Source: Symsagittifera roscoffensis
Lineage: Eukaryota > Xenacoelomorpha > Acoela > Convolutidae
Length of the DNA: 64,000 bases
Assembly: GCF_963678635.1 (NCBI RefSeq)
Contig: NC_087071.1
Span: 6,029,624-6,093,623 of the forward strand
Direction of reading: 5' to 3'
Below are positions 22,272 to 33,539 of the stretch, in pieces. How positions within the stretch are numbered: position 1 is the stretch's first letter; each line of letters starts with the position of its first letter. A model generated the notes under the pieces. It was given only the letters and a program-made list of their open reading frames with translations, ran no database searches and was not told where the DNA came from. The translations under genes and the position numbers were made by a program.

Positions 22272-25200
22272 CTATGATCCATTTTTGTTCTTAAATAGAA
22301 ACGGTTTATACGCGTTTTTTAAATTATGTTTATGAAAATTATCACAAGTGTAGTAAAAACTAATCAAAAGTGCATGTTTTGGTTTGATAATTGAAGTGAA
22401 GCAATCTTTTTTGTTCCACATACAGAATTCATGATTGTCATAAATGGCCATACACATTTGACATCCTTGTTGTGGTGTCCAAGTTGGTCCCACCGGTTCT
22501 AAGTCGGGCATAGATCCCATGGGTGGAGGTGGCGGAAAGTCCGGAGGAGGGTTATCAAAGTTCGGAGGTTTTGCAAGGGCCGGAGGAGGCGGCGTTCCAT
22601 AACCCGGTGGAGATATTGGCTTAAAATCTATATATAAACAAAAAAAATGGTAAGTTAAACACTAATAAACAAAATACATGCCGGATTTTTCCGAAAACAA
22701 TGATTTAATTGCATGGTCAAGTTTGTGTATAGTAGTTTACTTCTTCCATTGAAAATGAGGATAAAATTTTTCATTACGAGGCCAAACTGTGCACTAAAGG
22801 AGCACAATTTTGCGTCTGTATGTTCCTGGATTCCAGAGACAAGTCTTTAAACATGTTAAAATTTTGTCGGAACGATCAAAGAGAAGGAAAGAACAAAAGA
22901 AGAACAAAGGGAGCGTCCTTGTTGCGGAATCCGCTTACAAGCTTACAATGCACAAAATGCACAGTTTGGCCTCGTAATGGTCTTCGCGTGCGTTTTAGTC
23001 GTTTTTTTCTCTTCTTTTTTGTTTATTACGCAAAACCAGGTACCACAAAAACTCATCAGAATGGATCGAGTGAAGCATAATCTTAAGGTTCTTTCAGTAG
23101 TCTGGATGTTGAGAAAATCTATTTTAGAAGTTCTGAGTCTTAAAAAAATTCGAGTGAGTAAAGCAAAAACTAGATCGAAGACTTCTAAAATAAATCAGTT
23201 AGGTAATCAAAAAATTAGTCTGAGCCATGCATGAATTCTTTTTTGATGGATTCTTTTTGATCTAGTTTTGTCGTTTAAGCCCCTTTCGTCAGAATACTGC
23301 GCATTGGATTAGTTCTATTGTGACAAAGAAAATTTTATAGCTTTGACAAAAAAAGAAACACGTTTTTTTTTCATTTTTAGTAAATATGTTCCACAAAAGA
23401 TACTTTCGAAAACCGAAAAACATACTTCGATTAGGTCTTCAATGGCAATAAAAAACTTCAAAAACCAAAAAATTTCATCGAACTCAAAAAGAGTTTCAGA
23501 AAAAATGTGCTATATTCAACTTTAATTTATTGGTTATCTAAAAAATTTTGATAAAATCTGCACATTAATTCCTGTATTACACCATAAAAACCGACAATAT
23601 CTGACAAAAGTATTCGGATCGATATGCGCTATTTGCACAAAAACAGCCTATCCTTGTTGAAAATTGTAACCGTAAGATTCCATTTTCAGATACTCTGAGA
23701 AAATAGAAGAATGGTTTTTATATAACTCTAGCCTGTGAATTAAAGTTTTAGGCGAAATAAAACAGTCATAAATTCTCACCGTCCCTGTTTTGATTGATCA
23801 GACCGAGTGGTCCCAGGTAACCGCCGCCATCGCCGCCACCTAAAATATAATCAACAGATGCTCTCATTAGAAAAACTCAAAGTTCTGATGAAAAATGCTT
23901 TCTGAAAAGGGGAGAAAGACTTTCGAAATTTTTGTCGACCTCTTTTAGGTCGACAAAGTTGAATTTCCGACCACTCCCAGAAGAATAGAAAGACCCGATC
24001 CGTTACAAAACTCTATCCCCTTGAAATTTAGTATAAATTGGCGTCAAAGGGGCCAGTTGAAAGCTTTAAGGGTTGGTCGGCCAAATTTTGTGCGCCGCAG
24101 TCAAATTTTGAAGAAAAAAAAAACAGGTAAAAAAATTGCGTTTTTTCTGGCGCGCGCTCCCCTTCAAAGTTAGTATATATTAGGGCCAAAGGCGCCTTTA
24201 GAAAAGTTTTAGGGTCGGTCGGTCAAAATGGATTTCTTAAAAAGTACCGAAAGGGACCCTTTGGGTCGGCAGAGGGTCGAATCCCTGAGGCATTGGCAAG
24301 TAAATTACGCTTGCTTAGCTTCGTTCCGCTGCGCTTATATCCGGCACGAGAGGAATACTGCGCGTGAAGCAGTGTTCTGCGCTTAATATACTGTAAGGAA
24401 TATAGGTTGTTTTGAATTGTCGCCTCTAACGAATAGTCGCCTGTTACGAATTGTCGCCTCACGACTTTGGGGACGAGAGTAAACGTGGGGGAGGCTTGAG
24501 TGGGGTAGGCGGTGAAGTTGGCTGAAACAGTTTAATCACACAAGGAGATAAAGTAATTTAAAAACGGGATTGAAGTTTTTAGAAAGTGAAGTTGTGAGAA
24601 AACAAACTAACTAACTTAAGTTTAAATGTATCATGAACAAATGAAAAAACGCATCTTGAATAAATATTTGAAATAATTATTAGGATTATGGATTATGTTT
24701 CTTTGTTAGAATTTTTGGAAAAAATAACTTAAAAGAATCGATTAGAAATGTTTTTTTTACTCAAAAGTTTTTTGTCAACCTAATCAATTTAATCAAGTAT
24801 AATGAACTTTGAATCAAGTATAATCAGTGAATATTAATCATTTCAATTTTTTTGAATATGTCAATTTTTCGAATTTTCGAGTTTTCATGATTTTTTTGAC
24901 TTTCTCGAAAACTGCCTACTTAATCTGAGATTTTGGTCTCATTGAGTATAAAAGTTTGACGAAGTCCCCCGCATAAGCCGAATTTTTTGAATAGAAAGTG
25001 AGAACCAACGGATAAGTCAAAAGTCAAATTTTTAAGTTATGACCCTCGGAAAAGTCAAATTTCGATCAGATTAGGAGAAGTTCCCCTGATTAAGCGCTTA
25101 CGTCAAAATTTCTTACACAGAAATTTATGAACCTAGGAAAAGTCAAAGTTTCGAATTTTTGACAGTTTTTTGAATATTTTGACTTTTCTCAAAAACTACG

Positions 25201-27352
25201 ACGCCGAGTTTGAGATTTAAGTTTCAATGGGTAGAACGAGTTTCGAGAAGTCCCCTGTTTAAAAAGTTGAACCCAATTTTTACACAAAAAGTCATGACTC
25301 TCGGGAATGTTTTTTTGGGAAAGTTATGACCCCTAAGAAAATTTCTTCTCAATCTGATATCAAGATTTCAATCAAGGCAACGGGTTAGGAGAAGTCTCCA
25401 TGTATAAGATGCTATGCCCTAAAATTTTATCAAAAAATGTGCTTTTGGGAAAGTTCAAAAATAACAGAAAAGCCATCTCAATTTTTGTTAGAACAACAAC
25501 TAAAGTTTTGAGAGAAATCCAATTCTTAGACTTTTGAAATAAGATACTTCATCTCGCATCAGTACAACATATTCGAAAATGATCAATCAGATACCACCAG
25601 CTCAAACTGGGCCTCAAGTTGTTCATAGAATTGACAATTTACAGTTATTGAACCGGTTCATTGAAGCCAAATTTAGTTAAAGTATTTGGATCGTGTTAAC
25701 TATTCCCACATTGGGCAAAGTTGGGAAAATTCACTACAAGATACCATATTTACTAGTTCCTAATCTTTGAAATAGTTCAGTATGTGGGTGTGATTTTGAT
25801 AATCCCATAGAAAGATAGTTATCATGATCCAAACTTTTTTCTTTAAGTTTACTTTCATTTTGCTTTTTGTTCCGACTTTTGTAAGTAAAGTAACGGAATA
25901 ATTGTGCTCGGGGTGTTTTTTAGACAATTGGATTTTCTTAACTAGCCCTTTTTGGCTGAGTTTTTAAATATCATCCAAAAAGTATTGCTGTCCTGAGCTT
26001 AAAATTGAAAAGGTATTTCACCTGTGATCTTTTTTGGTACGGGGTTTCATATGGGGGTTTCATGATTGCCAGTTTGGCAAATTTAGGACAATTAACGCGC
26101 AATTAAGCGGAGTTTTAATCTGTCTTAGAAATGGTTCCATTTTGGTTGAAAGAAGCTTTTTGTGCCATGATTGATTTGTTACTAGGAGCAAAATCTATCA
26201 CTCTGTTCTTTATATGGCGTGTTGGGGGATGATTTTCACAATAAAATCTCAAATTTCAAAAGAAACGTTTTCCTTGAAAACATTTAGTTTTTGCATGTTA
26301 TTACCGCTTCATAGACCTTAAAAGGCAGTCGGATCTTTCAGGGCTTCACTCTGATAGGAGCAGTTTTGTCTCTTTTAATGTTCTGACGGGATTTTGAAGA
26401 TTCATCATTTGAGACAATAGCCAGATTTTGTTTTCTATTGAATAAATGTTTGTTAACTTTTTTTGCTCCGTTTTGACGCTTCTGCTACCCAGTTTTTTTG
26501 ATTTCCAGCAATTATTGACGTTTTGCCGCCAAAAAATATTTCGAGTACCAGAGATTATTTGCGCATGGTTATATTCTCTCTGAGTTCTAGCGATGCTCCT
26601 AGCGACAAACCTCGTTAGAAGTTCCTCTTAACCGCTTATTAAGAAATCAGATTTTGGCTCTTTTCCGAAACCCCTCCCCCCACCTCGTATAAGCGTCAAA
26701 TTTATGGTGTAACGAGGTAGTTTACAAGGTTAATTAAGAAGACAAAAAAAGACAAGACAAAAAGGTTTGTCATGTCCTAGTCAGTTTGCATGCCAATTTT
26801 TGTAACATTCAGATAAAGTGAACAAAACTTCACTAGTAAAATTTTGCAGGTGGGGGGGGGGGGGGGGGGGGAAGGAAAAAGAGCCCAGACTTTTTGTGTG
26901 GCTTATTAAGCTAGGTATAAAACCAAAAGACGTTTGTCTCTAATTCTCAATTTACCTAGAAGTTGCAATTTCTCTATCATCGAATGTAAATATTGAGATT
27001 TTTTTTGAATGTGCTCGAGGCTGTTAATTGTTGACTTCTACATCTGCAAATTTTTTTAACTTTTTTTGGCTTTCAATATAATTGTCTTCGCCTATAAGAA
27101 AAATACATTAATAGTTTCGGGTTTTAACAATTCATAAAAGTATAGAACCAATGAGCAAAAATTGAAGCGAGAAAAAAAGCCTCCACTTGATTGAAACGAG
27201 GGGGAGGGGTGGAAGGTTAAATTACCTGGAGACTTTCCGGTTCTGAACTCGCCTGAATAACGGTTATCCGATTTTGAAGCTCGTAATAGTAAAGGCTGAT
27301 TATGTTTGTTATCAAAACACTGATATTCTTTCAAATGAAAACGCGTTTGCAT
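22272..27352 (-). CDS. Probable three-exon gene: basic start, proline-rich middle, four-cysteine end
   Basis: Exon 1: 27352-27226 (ATG to CCAG|gtaatt). Exon 2: 23839-23780, between attttag and gtgag, encoding a Gly-rich stretch (GGDGGGYLGPLGL). Exon 3: 22627-22272, after tttatatatag. The phases fit throughout: exon 1 ends with one base of a codon, exon 2 supplies two and ends with one, exon 3 supplies two. Exon 3 opens with a proline-rich segment (SPPGYGTPPPPALAKPP, then DFPPPPP) and continues into the four-cysteine module shared with the gene at 19907-20197 (GCQMC, HEFC, KKDC). The 3.4-kb first intron holds repeats and a poly-G tract, so assignment of exon 1 is less certain than exons 2-3. 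No signal peptide is visible with this start. Function unknown. Confidence 0.45.
22772..22979. mobile_element. 208-bp MITE with perfect 22-bp inverted repeats
   Basis: The left end CATTACGAGGCCAAACTGTG.. and the right end ..CACAGTTTGGCCTCGTAATG are exact reverse complements over 22 bases. The interior has no gene. At least one half copy lies 1 kb away. No clear target-site duplication is visible. It lies in the intron between exons 2 and 3 of the proline-rich gene. Confidence 0.8.
24018..24230. repeat. Two-copy diverged tandem repeat
   Basis: CCCCTTGAAATTTAGTATAAA...GGTTGGTCGGCCAAA (24018-24087) and CCCCTTCAAAGTTAGTATATA...GGTCGGTCGGTCAAA (24161-24230) are copies of the same ~70-bp sequence about 143 bp apart, in the first intron of the proline-rich gene. 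Confidence 0.6.
24480..26850. other. Long gene-free stretch with degenerate repeats
   Basis: No gene. Between 24950 and 25420 a degenerate repeat returns every 115-160 bases with the core GAAGTCCCC(N)6TAAG (near 24961, 25078, 25236, 25391), interleaved with AAAAGTCAAATTT-type stretches. Confidence 0.5.
26852..26871 (+). repeat. 20-base poly-G tract
   Basis: An uninterrupted run of 20 G, preceded by AGGT and followed by AAGGAAAAAGAG. Such monoG tracts are a known feature of Caenorhabditis genomes and can form G-quadruplex structures. It lies within the proposed first intron of the proline-rich gene. Confidence 0.95.
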
Positions 27353-27359
27353 TTTTTGA

Positions 27360-28290
27360 GATTGCTAAGGAAAATAATGTTTGCCTTAGTTGACACATTT
27401 TTAATTCCTATCTTGAAAAACTCTTGTTTTTTCAACACTGAAACTTAATAGTAAAACTGTCATTTTGATATTAAACCTAACTTGATTGAGATTGTTTATT
27501 TTTTCTGATTATTACTAAGATTATTTTGATATAAAGCAACCCATTTTGAGATCTATTTTACGTTCTGGTGGCCAGTTCTCAAAGCAAAAATCAAAAATTT
27601 CACATACGAGAAAACTAACAGGCTCAGTCGAAAGAGCCCAATAGACAAACTGCACATCGTGATTTGCCATGTAAAATAATAGTATTTTTTCAAAATTGAT
27701 TATATCAAAACGATATTAAAACTTTGTACGCCTAGAAAGCACTTTCTTCAAAATTTTGAGTGTTTTCCTAATTTGGGATTTTTTGAGCTGTATACAATTT
27801 TTAAAATTTGAAATCAAATGCAAACACTTTTTAGTAGCAAAAATTGAAAATATTTTCTGTCTCTGAGATGAGTTTCGATAACTTTTTTTGTGTATCAAAT
27901 GCCTCATATCTACTGTTGAAACTGTTTGTTCTACTGGAAAAAAAACTAATTTGAATAGACGCTAGTTATACCAAGTTATAAACGCAAGTTCAAGTACTGG
28001 GAGCGTTTTTCATAGGAATCATAGATAAATTTGTCTGACAAGGCTTTTTCTTGCGCAGAATTCAACCCTGGGAGCTATCATAGATTATGAAGAAGAGTGA
28101 TAGTTCTGGCTCAAAAAGTTGCTTCCGTTATTCAATGAAGCGCAAAATCAATCGTGAAACTGGTAAACTAGCCATTGAGTTTCTAGAAAGATTGATGATT
28201 GACGCATTCATTAACCCAACTTGAGATTATCGGATCAACAGGTAATGTTTTCAATCCGCTGAAAGTCCCAAAATTAAATTCCACTTTCGA
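27360..28290. other. No gene recognised
   Basis: AT-rich. A 63-codon minus frame (27907-27716) is Lys/Ile-rich and looks like chance. Confidence 0.4.
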
Positions 28291-28299
28291 AAGTAGAAA

Positions 28300-28776
28300 T
28301 TGTTCACGTTGCTTTGCGCCATTTTCCTTTTCATGTTCGTAATTGGAGAGTTCTGTTTACATAACTCTCAGCAGATCCATTTCAATCGAATTCACAAAGT
28401 AACCACCCATGCAAACGCAGCAAATGAATCTGGGTTCGGTCGATCGACAACAAACAGCGCCAAGACTTTGACACGCCAACGGATCTCGACCATCAACCAA
28501 CCAGCCTTCACAGAAGACTTCTCAAAATTGCAAAGCGAACACCCGACCTCCATCCATGACCTTTCGACGGACACCACCCAGTATGTTGCGTTAAATATCA
28601 GAATTCATCTTTGGAAGAGAAGGAGGGACTCGTTCCGGAAAAAAGTTTTCTTCCAACTGCCTTCAAGAAGACCAAGTGAAAGTTTGCCTCTAAAAGCACA
28701 CGTGCAGCAAATGGAATCAGCACCATCATACAACTCTACACGACGAACAACGAATACAAAGACCACGAAAAATTAG
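28300..28776 (+). pseudogene. gag-like start of the BEL/Pao remnant
   Basis: A 158-codon frame rich in Ser, Thr, Arg and Asn. The first ~20 residues are hydrophobic (LLCAIFLFMFVIGEF) but probably precede the true element frame. No zinc knuckle is visible. It is assigned by position just before the protease on the same strand. Confidence 0.35.
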
Positions 28777-28785
28777 TCCAAACCA

Positions 28786-29330
28786 GTGACCAAAACACGC
28801 CATCCATCTTGCCAGCCAAATGAAAATTTCAAGATTCAACAGCTCACTTTTGCTACTTCTACCAGTAACATAAGGACACCGCAACAAAACTATAATGTAA
28901 GAACTTTTCTTGATACAGGAAGTACAATCAGCTACATATCGCAACTGATAGCAGGATATCTTCATCCGGAGGAAAATAACAATCAGGAACAAGTTTTCAT
29001 AGGATATTTCTTCAACTCGCAGAGGACAGACGCTAAGACATTGGACATTACAGTACATTCGGCTGATTTTAACTCTTAACATTTAAAGTAAGAACAATTC
29101 TAATTAAAGAGCACGTCAACTTGAATGCGGCCGAGCTCGAAAGGTTGATCGACATCTGCAGCCCAAATAACCATCTTAAGGATATATGTTTTCTAGACTT
29201 CAAAAACAATGACGTCGCCCTGATGATTGGAACGGACAGTATCGACATCATCAGCCCCAAGACCAGAACTTCGACACGTACTACAAAAAGGAAGCTTCAA
29301 CCTGAGGGAATGGATAAATACGGATCGTAG
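28786..29330 (+). pseudogene. BEL/Pao aspartic protease (DUF1758-type) remnant
   Basis: FLDTGSTISYISQLIA (about 28905-28950) carries the catalytic DTG of retropepsins. About 100 codons on, in another frame, the end of the domain reads DVALMIGTDSIDIIS (about 29210-29255), matching the LLIGxDYxxD block typical of Pao proteases. Stops near 29078 and a frame change separate the halves. Confidence 0.7.
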
Positions 29331-30460
29331 AATACCGCAAACAAAACCAGAAGAGTACAGATCCGTCGCCGTAGACGAAATCAAAACTCAATTTTATCAC
29401 GATAGAGAGTAAATAACGATACAATCAGCTTCAACACTGGAAAACTACACGACCTCGTACAGAAGAAAAAGCACAATTGGAACATACTTCATCAGCCTCG
29501 CCAATCTTCGAATCAATTGGAGTAGCAACATCTAATCCGATTCGATTCTAGGTAATATGGCGAGCAATTTAGATAAAAGGAATGAAGAAGAACGAGAACT
29601 GGTTGCTGAGCTTTTTGAATATCTATACGACCTACAGACAGTGGAACAACCTAAAACTACTTTGAATACAGTTATAATCACATCGCTCTTGATGCTTTTT
29701 CAGATGCCTCCGACAGAACTGATTGCTGAGCTTTTTGAACTTCTATACGACCTACAGACAGTGGAATAAACTCTTACCTACTCTGAATACAGTTATAATC
29801 ACATTGCTCCTGATGCTTTTTTCGGATGCCTCCAACTAGGAGCAGTCGCTAACTTATCAAAAGCAGCAGTGCCTTTCGCAAACAGCACCGCATTTGTCTT
29901 AGGAAAAGTTCGAGTGGCTAACCCTAAAACGGTGCACAATAAATAAAATGGAACTACAAGCCGCAGTTTTTAGTGCTCGCGTCGCAAACTCTATTCAAAA
30001 AGAACAAAGGATTGACATCAGCGCAACACATATGTGTACCGACATAACAACAGCACTTCAATGAATACATGGATCTGCTAAAAAACCACAAAGTTTTGTG
30101 GCTCACATAGTTGCAGAAATTTAGAAAGCACCCAAGAGAGTCAATGGAAGTTTTGCTCAGCACCCCTGAACCCAGCAGACGACGGAACCCGTGAAATACC
30201 CCTGCCGTAATTCAGTAAGAAGTCAAGATGGTTCACCGCACCACAATTCATATGTGAAACAGAATACAACTGGCCGAAACTACAATTGAATGACGCAAAT
30301 AAGGATACTTCGCATATCAACGATCGCATCGGACAATTTGATGAAACAGAAACAATTTAGCTAGCTGTCAAAGCTTCCATCGAAACAAACGTACAAACAA
30401 AATTTCCCCGACCACAGCAGATTCTCTAATTCGAAAACATGGATTTATAAGAGCGAGTGG
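29331..30460 (+). pseudogene. BEL/Pao RT and RNase H remnants, heavily deleted
   Basis: FNLREWINTDRRIP (about 29300-29340) fits the linker before or in the Pao RT. At 29550-29830 a segment occurs twice, containing AELFEL/YLYDLQTVE and YNHIALDAFSDAS; the latter is the RNase H-like HxFxDAS block of this family. Near 30165-30250 the frame reads NPADDGTR and then WFTAPQFI, the usual downstream signature. The RT core with YxDD was not found, so that part is deleted or unreadable. Confidence 0.6.
29600..29830 (+). repeat. ~120-bp tandem duplication inside the BEL/Pao remnant
   Basis: The segment GCTGAGCTTTTTGAA...TATACGACCTACAGACAGTG and the following GAATACAGTTATAATCACAT..TGATGCTTTTT occurs twice in direct orientation, starting near 29606 and 29726. 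The copies have since diverged by scattered substitutions. Confidence 0.75.
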
Positions 30461-30579
30461 ACGATTGCAAGACTCAATTAGACTATTGCACAAAACATCT
30501 CATAATCTCCAACGAAATCCACTAAGCAGTTCGTCTCGTACAAAAAAAACTTTAAAGACAACCAGCATTCACCTCGCCA

Positions 30580-31380
30580 GCGCACAAGAAATATTCAACA
30601 AAATGAATATTGGATTCTCGGTGTTCCCGCACAGGTTGACAGGATCATAAAAAACTGTTACAACTGCAGGCAACTTGTGTAAAGCCGGAACTTAAACACC
30701 TACACACCTTTAATTTCCCAGAAGACAAACCATTCCCGTTTACACACACGGCATTGTATCTTTTTGGTCCGTTTGCTTCGAAAACTGCGGGAACCTACAA
30801 CAAACGCTACGGCGTTATAATAACAAGTTTAACAACAGATGTGCCAAGACCAACAATCCGACGTCTTCCTCATTGCCAGATTGAAAGGAACTTCATCCTA
30901 TCAACTGCTTTTTATTTTAGTGGTATATGAAAACGTATAGAAAGGTTAGTAGAAGACTCGTATATGCCATCATTGGAAGGCAGATTCTAACAGACGACGA
31001 TTTCAACACCGTTCTTTGAGAATTGGAAAGTTTCATGAGCGCAAGACCGATGACTTAAGTTTCATCATCGCCCAATTATGTTGAAGCTCTCGCCAATCAC
31101 TTTATTCTCAGGAAAGCCCATGTCAGTATGTCACTTGTTCAACTCCAACAGCACTTAACACTCAGTCGACAATGGAAGTTTGCTCAACACCTCTCAACTC
31201 AAACTTGGAAGCGCCTGATCGAAGAATTTATCCCAACACTACTGGCACGACAGCGATGGACAAAGAAGACACTAGAAATAGTTCCGACTCTTTAGGTTAT
31301 GACGCCGCGAGGACTCTGGCCAATTCGACGAACCACAGGAAACAAATCAACCGATGATGACCAGACAAAATTTCTCAGGC
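30580..31380 (+). pseudogene. BEL/Pao integrase remnant
   Basis: Blocks in order: the HHCC zinc-binding segment end YWILGVPAQVDRIIKNC with CYNCRQL (about 30610-30680); FGPFASKTAGTYNKRYGVI (about 30760-30820), start of the catalytic core; ILTDDDFNTVL, ELESFMSARPMT and EALANHFILRK (about 30985-31115), the conserved NSRPLT/LTPNHFL region; and the C-terminal block WKRLIEEFIPTLLARQRW (about 31200-31255). Stops and shifts make it inactive. Confidence 0.75.
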
Positions 31381-31390
31381 TGAAGAATAA

Positions 31391-33200
31391 AAAAATGCAG
31401 CTACATTTTTGATCAAACCAATATGCTCAAAACTTTTTGTTTTTACATCCTGAATGGAAAATATCATGCAAATTTTTTTTCAAAAAAATCTATTCTAGAC
31501 TCAAAAAAAAGTTAGTTTCGCCCGTTTTTCTCTGCAATATTTGATTGCATTACTTATTTTCTCAAGTATATACGACGTATATAATTACGACGTTGAGGTT
31601 TTTGAGTGTTGTAATTTTTCCACTTCTGAAAGGCTACCAAAGAAAGGCTTTCGAGATCAAATGCTAGTTTTTTTATAGAATGTTTAATTTATTTCAATGA
31701 AACTTTTAATATGTGTTTACTTTTTTTGCAATCGCGTTCCTAAACAGCTCTTGAAAGAGAAAAGTCTCGTTTTATGAATGCATTGCTTGACCACGTTACT
31801 TTCAAAGTTCGTGTCGCAGATGTGATTTCGTTTCAACTCTTGAAAATGCGCGTTGACTTTTTTGCAATCAGCTTTGTTCAGATTCACGCAAATGATTTTG
31901 TCTGTTTTCGCAGGTGTAACCAGCAGCATATGGAGACCTGAAAACTTGAATTATTTGGCAAAGAATCAACTTTTTTGTGTTTTTCATTTATCCCATTTTG
32001 ACGAATTTCGCATTTTTGAAGCACCAATGATATTACAAATACCACAGCTGTTTTTTTAAAAGTTTGAGCTCAGAAAATGTGTTCGAGTTGCGACATCAAA
32101 ATTCCACTTAATGAAAAAAAAGGCCCCTCCCCCTACCCCCTGACCCCTACACCCCCACCTCCGAAAGACCAAACAAAAATGGAAAAGCTAATTATCTCTA
32201 ATCGTAGCACTCAACATGGCGAATTAAACTTCTTAAACTTTTCAGTTTGCAAACAAGAAAAATTGAGTGCGTGAGATGCTCCATTAAAGAATTTTTGTTT
32301 TTCCTTGTTGGCGGACTCAGAAAAACAAGTTGTGGATCAAATTTTTCAGAATCAATCCTATTTTGTACCACTCTAAAACGAAAAAAAAAAACGACGATAC
32401 CATAAACAGTGTGTTTTCATTGGTTGTTTCACTAAAATAAAAAAAAACTCAATTTCAAAACTGTATTATAAACTACTGGGCAAAATCAATTTTAAATTCA
32501 AGTTTTTTCGCTAAAAATTGCCTAAGCTTAAGGAACGTTTTGGAATACATTCATTTAGAGTTTTACTTAAAAACTTATATCGACCGATTGAAAAAGATCC
32601 GACCTATCATCTGCTGAGAGTCTCACTTTTTCTACTTGAAGCAGTTACCTTTTTGTCGTTTCTGAAAAAGCCATTTATTTCTTTTTGTAATACGTTTTCC
32701 TAATGTTTGTAATAAAAAGCAACAAAAGTGTTGAAGAAAGTTGTCCTTTTTTGAACAAAGCAAATTTCTCGCTCAAAAAGTTTCACATCCTCTGATTAAT
32801 TTTTTCTACTCCTCTTCTGCGAAAAGTGTTCACTCCCATAGAAAGCTTTAAAAAAATGGTAGAAACTGCCATTTCCAGAACCATAAAAAGCTGGTAAAGG
32901 TTTCAAATTTAAAATTTAGTCTTTCAGAGAGGGTAGTAAAAATCATTCGAAACGGTCGATGTAAAAATTTTGGTATAATTTTTAATAAAGTTCCCGGGAT
33001 GATCTCCAAGCACCGAAAATGCTAATCATACAATTCCATACATCAAGTGTATCGAAAAATTGCTTTGTCATACAATTTTCATACAATTTTCAAAAATGGT
33101 AGAAAAAAGGTTTTAACTAATTTCTGCGGCTGTTTGATTCTTATAAAAAAATTCGGGTGATGAAAAAATCAAGGTTTTTGTTTTTTGAAAAAAAAACACT
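31391..33200. other. Gene-free AT-rich sequence
   Basis: Only short frames without recognisable content. A pyrimidine-rich C tract lies at 32125-32160 (CCCCTCCCCCTACCCCC). Confidence 0.4.
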
Positions 33201-33202
33201 TG

Positions 33203-33419
33203 TCATACAATTTCCATATAAGGAAATTGTATGATAAGCATTTTTTTCTTTATTGTTGAAGTTTTCAGAAATCTTTTGAAAGTGTTTTTTAAGAAGCTGT
33301 ATATGAGTCAAAAGCGTTTTTTGCTCAATGTACGTTTTTTTCATCGAAAGTAGCATTTCAGTTTGGAATGAAAAAAAAATGCTTATCATACAGTTGCCAA
33401 ATATGGAAACTGTATGATA
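33203..33419. repeat. Small palindromes of the TCATACAATTTCC family, left flank of the large element
   Basis: 33203-33215 (TCATACAATTTCC) and 33222-33234 are exact inverted copies around a 6-base loop. 33384-33419 is a related, slightly imperfect palindrome (TATCATACAGTT...). Similar half copies lie at 33030-33100. The same family reappears just beyond the other end of the 16.7-kb element (50375-50530), so the element probably inserted into a region carrying these repeats. Confidence 0.65.
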
Positions 33420-33518
33420 GAATTTTTCTATTTAAAAAAAAATCAGAAATGCTCTAAAAACATTTTTCAGAAACGTTCAAATGAGATAGAAGCGAGTAGT
33501 AGATGTTGGAGCTGATCA

Positions 33519-33538
33519 GGGGGGGGGGGGGGGGGGGG
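33519..33538 (+). repeat. 20-base poly-G tract at the left end of the element
   Basis: The run begins 25 bases in from the tip, after GGAGCTGATCA. The right end has the complementary C tract at the same distance, so the tract is a built-in part of the terminus. Confidence 0.95.
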
Positions 33539-33539
33539 T

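Larger units (their letters stand above)
28290..31390 (+). mobile_element. Decayed BEL/Pao LTR retrotransposon
   Basis: Plus-strand frames give BEL/Pao proteins in order: a gag-like basic, Ser/Thr-rich start; an aspartic protease with FLDTGSTISYI; the end of the DUF1758-type domain (NNDVALMIGTDSIDI); an RT/RNase H part with YNHIALDAFSDAS and NPADDGTR; then an integrase with a zinc-binding segment (RIIKNCYNCRQL), FGPFASKTAG and the C-terminal block (EALANHFILR, TLLARQRW). Frames change often and stops are frequent. The whole relic is only ~3.1 kb against 5 kb or more for intact members, so large parts are deleted. Composition is GC-richer than the flanks. No LTR pair was found. Confidence 0.8.

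Noticed and set aside
24270-24345. tRNA-like B box (GGGTCGAATCC) near CAGAG
   Set aside because: The T-arm needs a bulge, and no matching acceptor stem, D-arm or anticodon arm could be placed.
24223-24525. Basic ~100-codon minus frame (LLHAQYSSRAGYKRSG)
   Set aside because: Overlaps repeat sequence, has no partner copy or motif, and the codons do not look selected; not strong enough to call a gene.
28392-29384. Minus-strand frames across the BEL/Pao relic
   Set aside because: The plus strand carries the recognisable protease, RNase H and integrase blocks in order.
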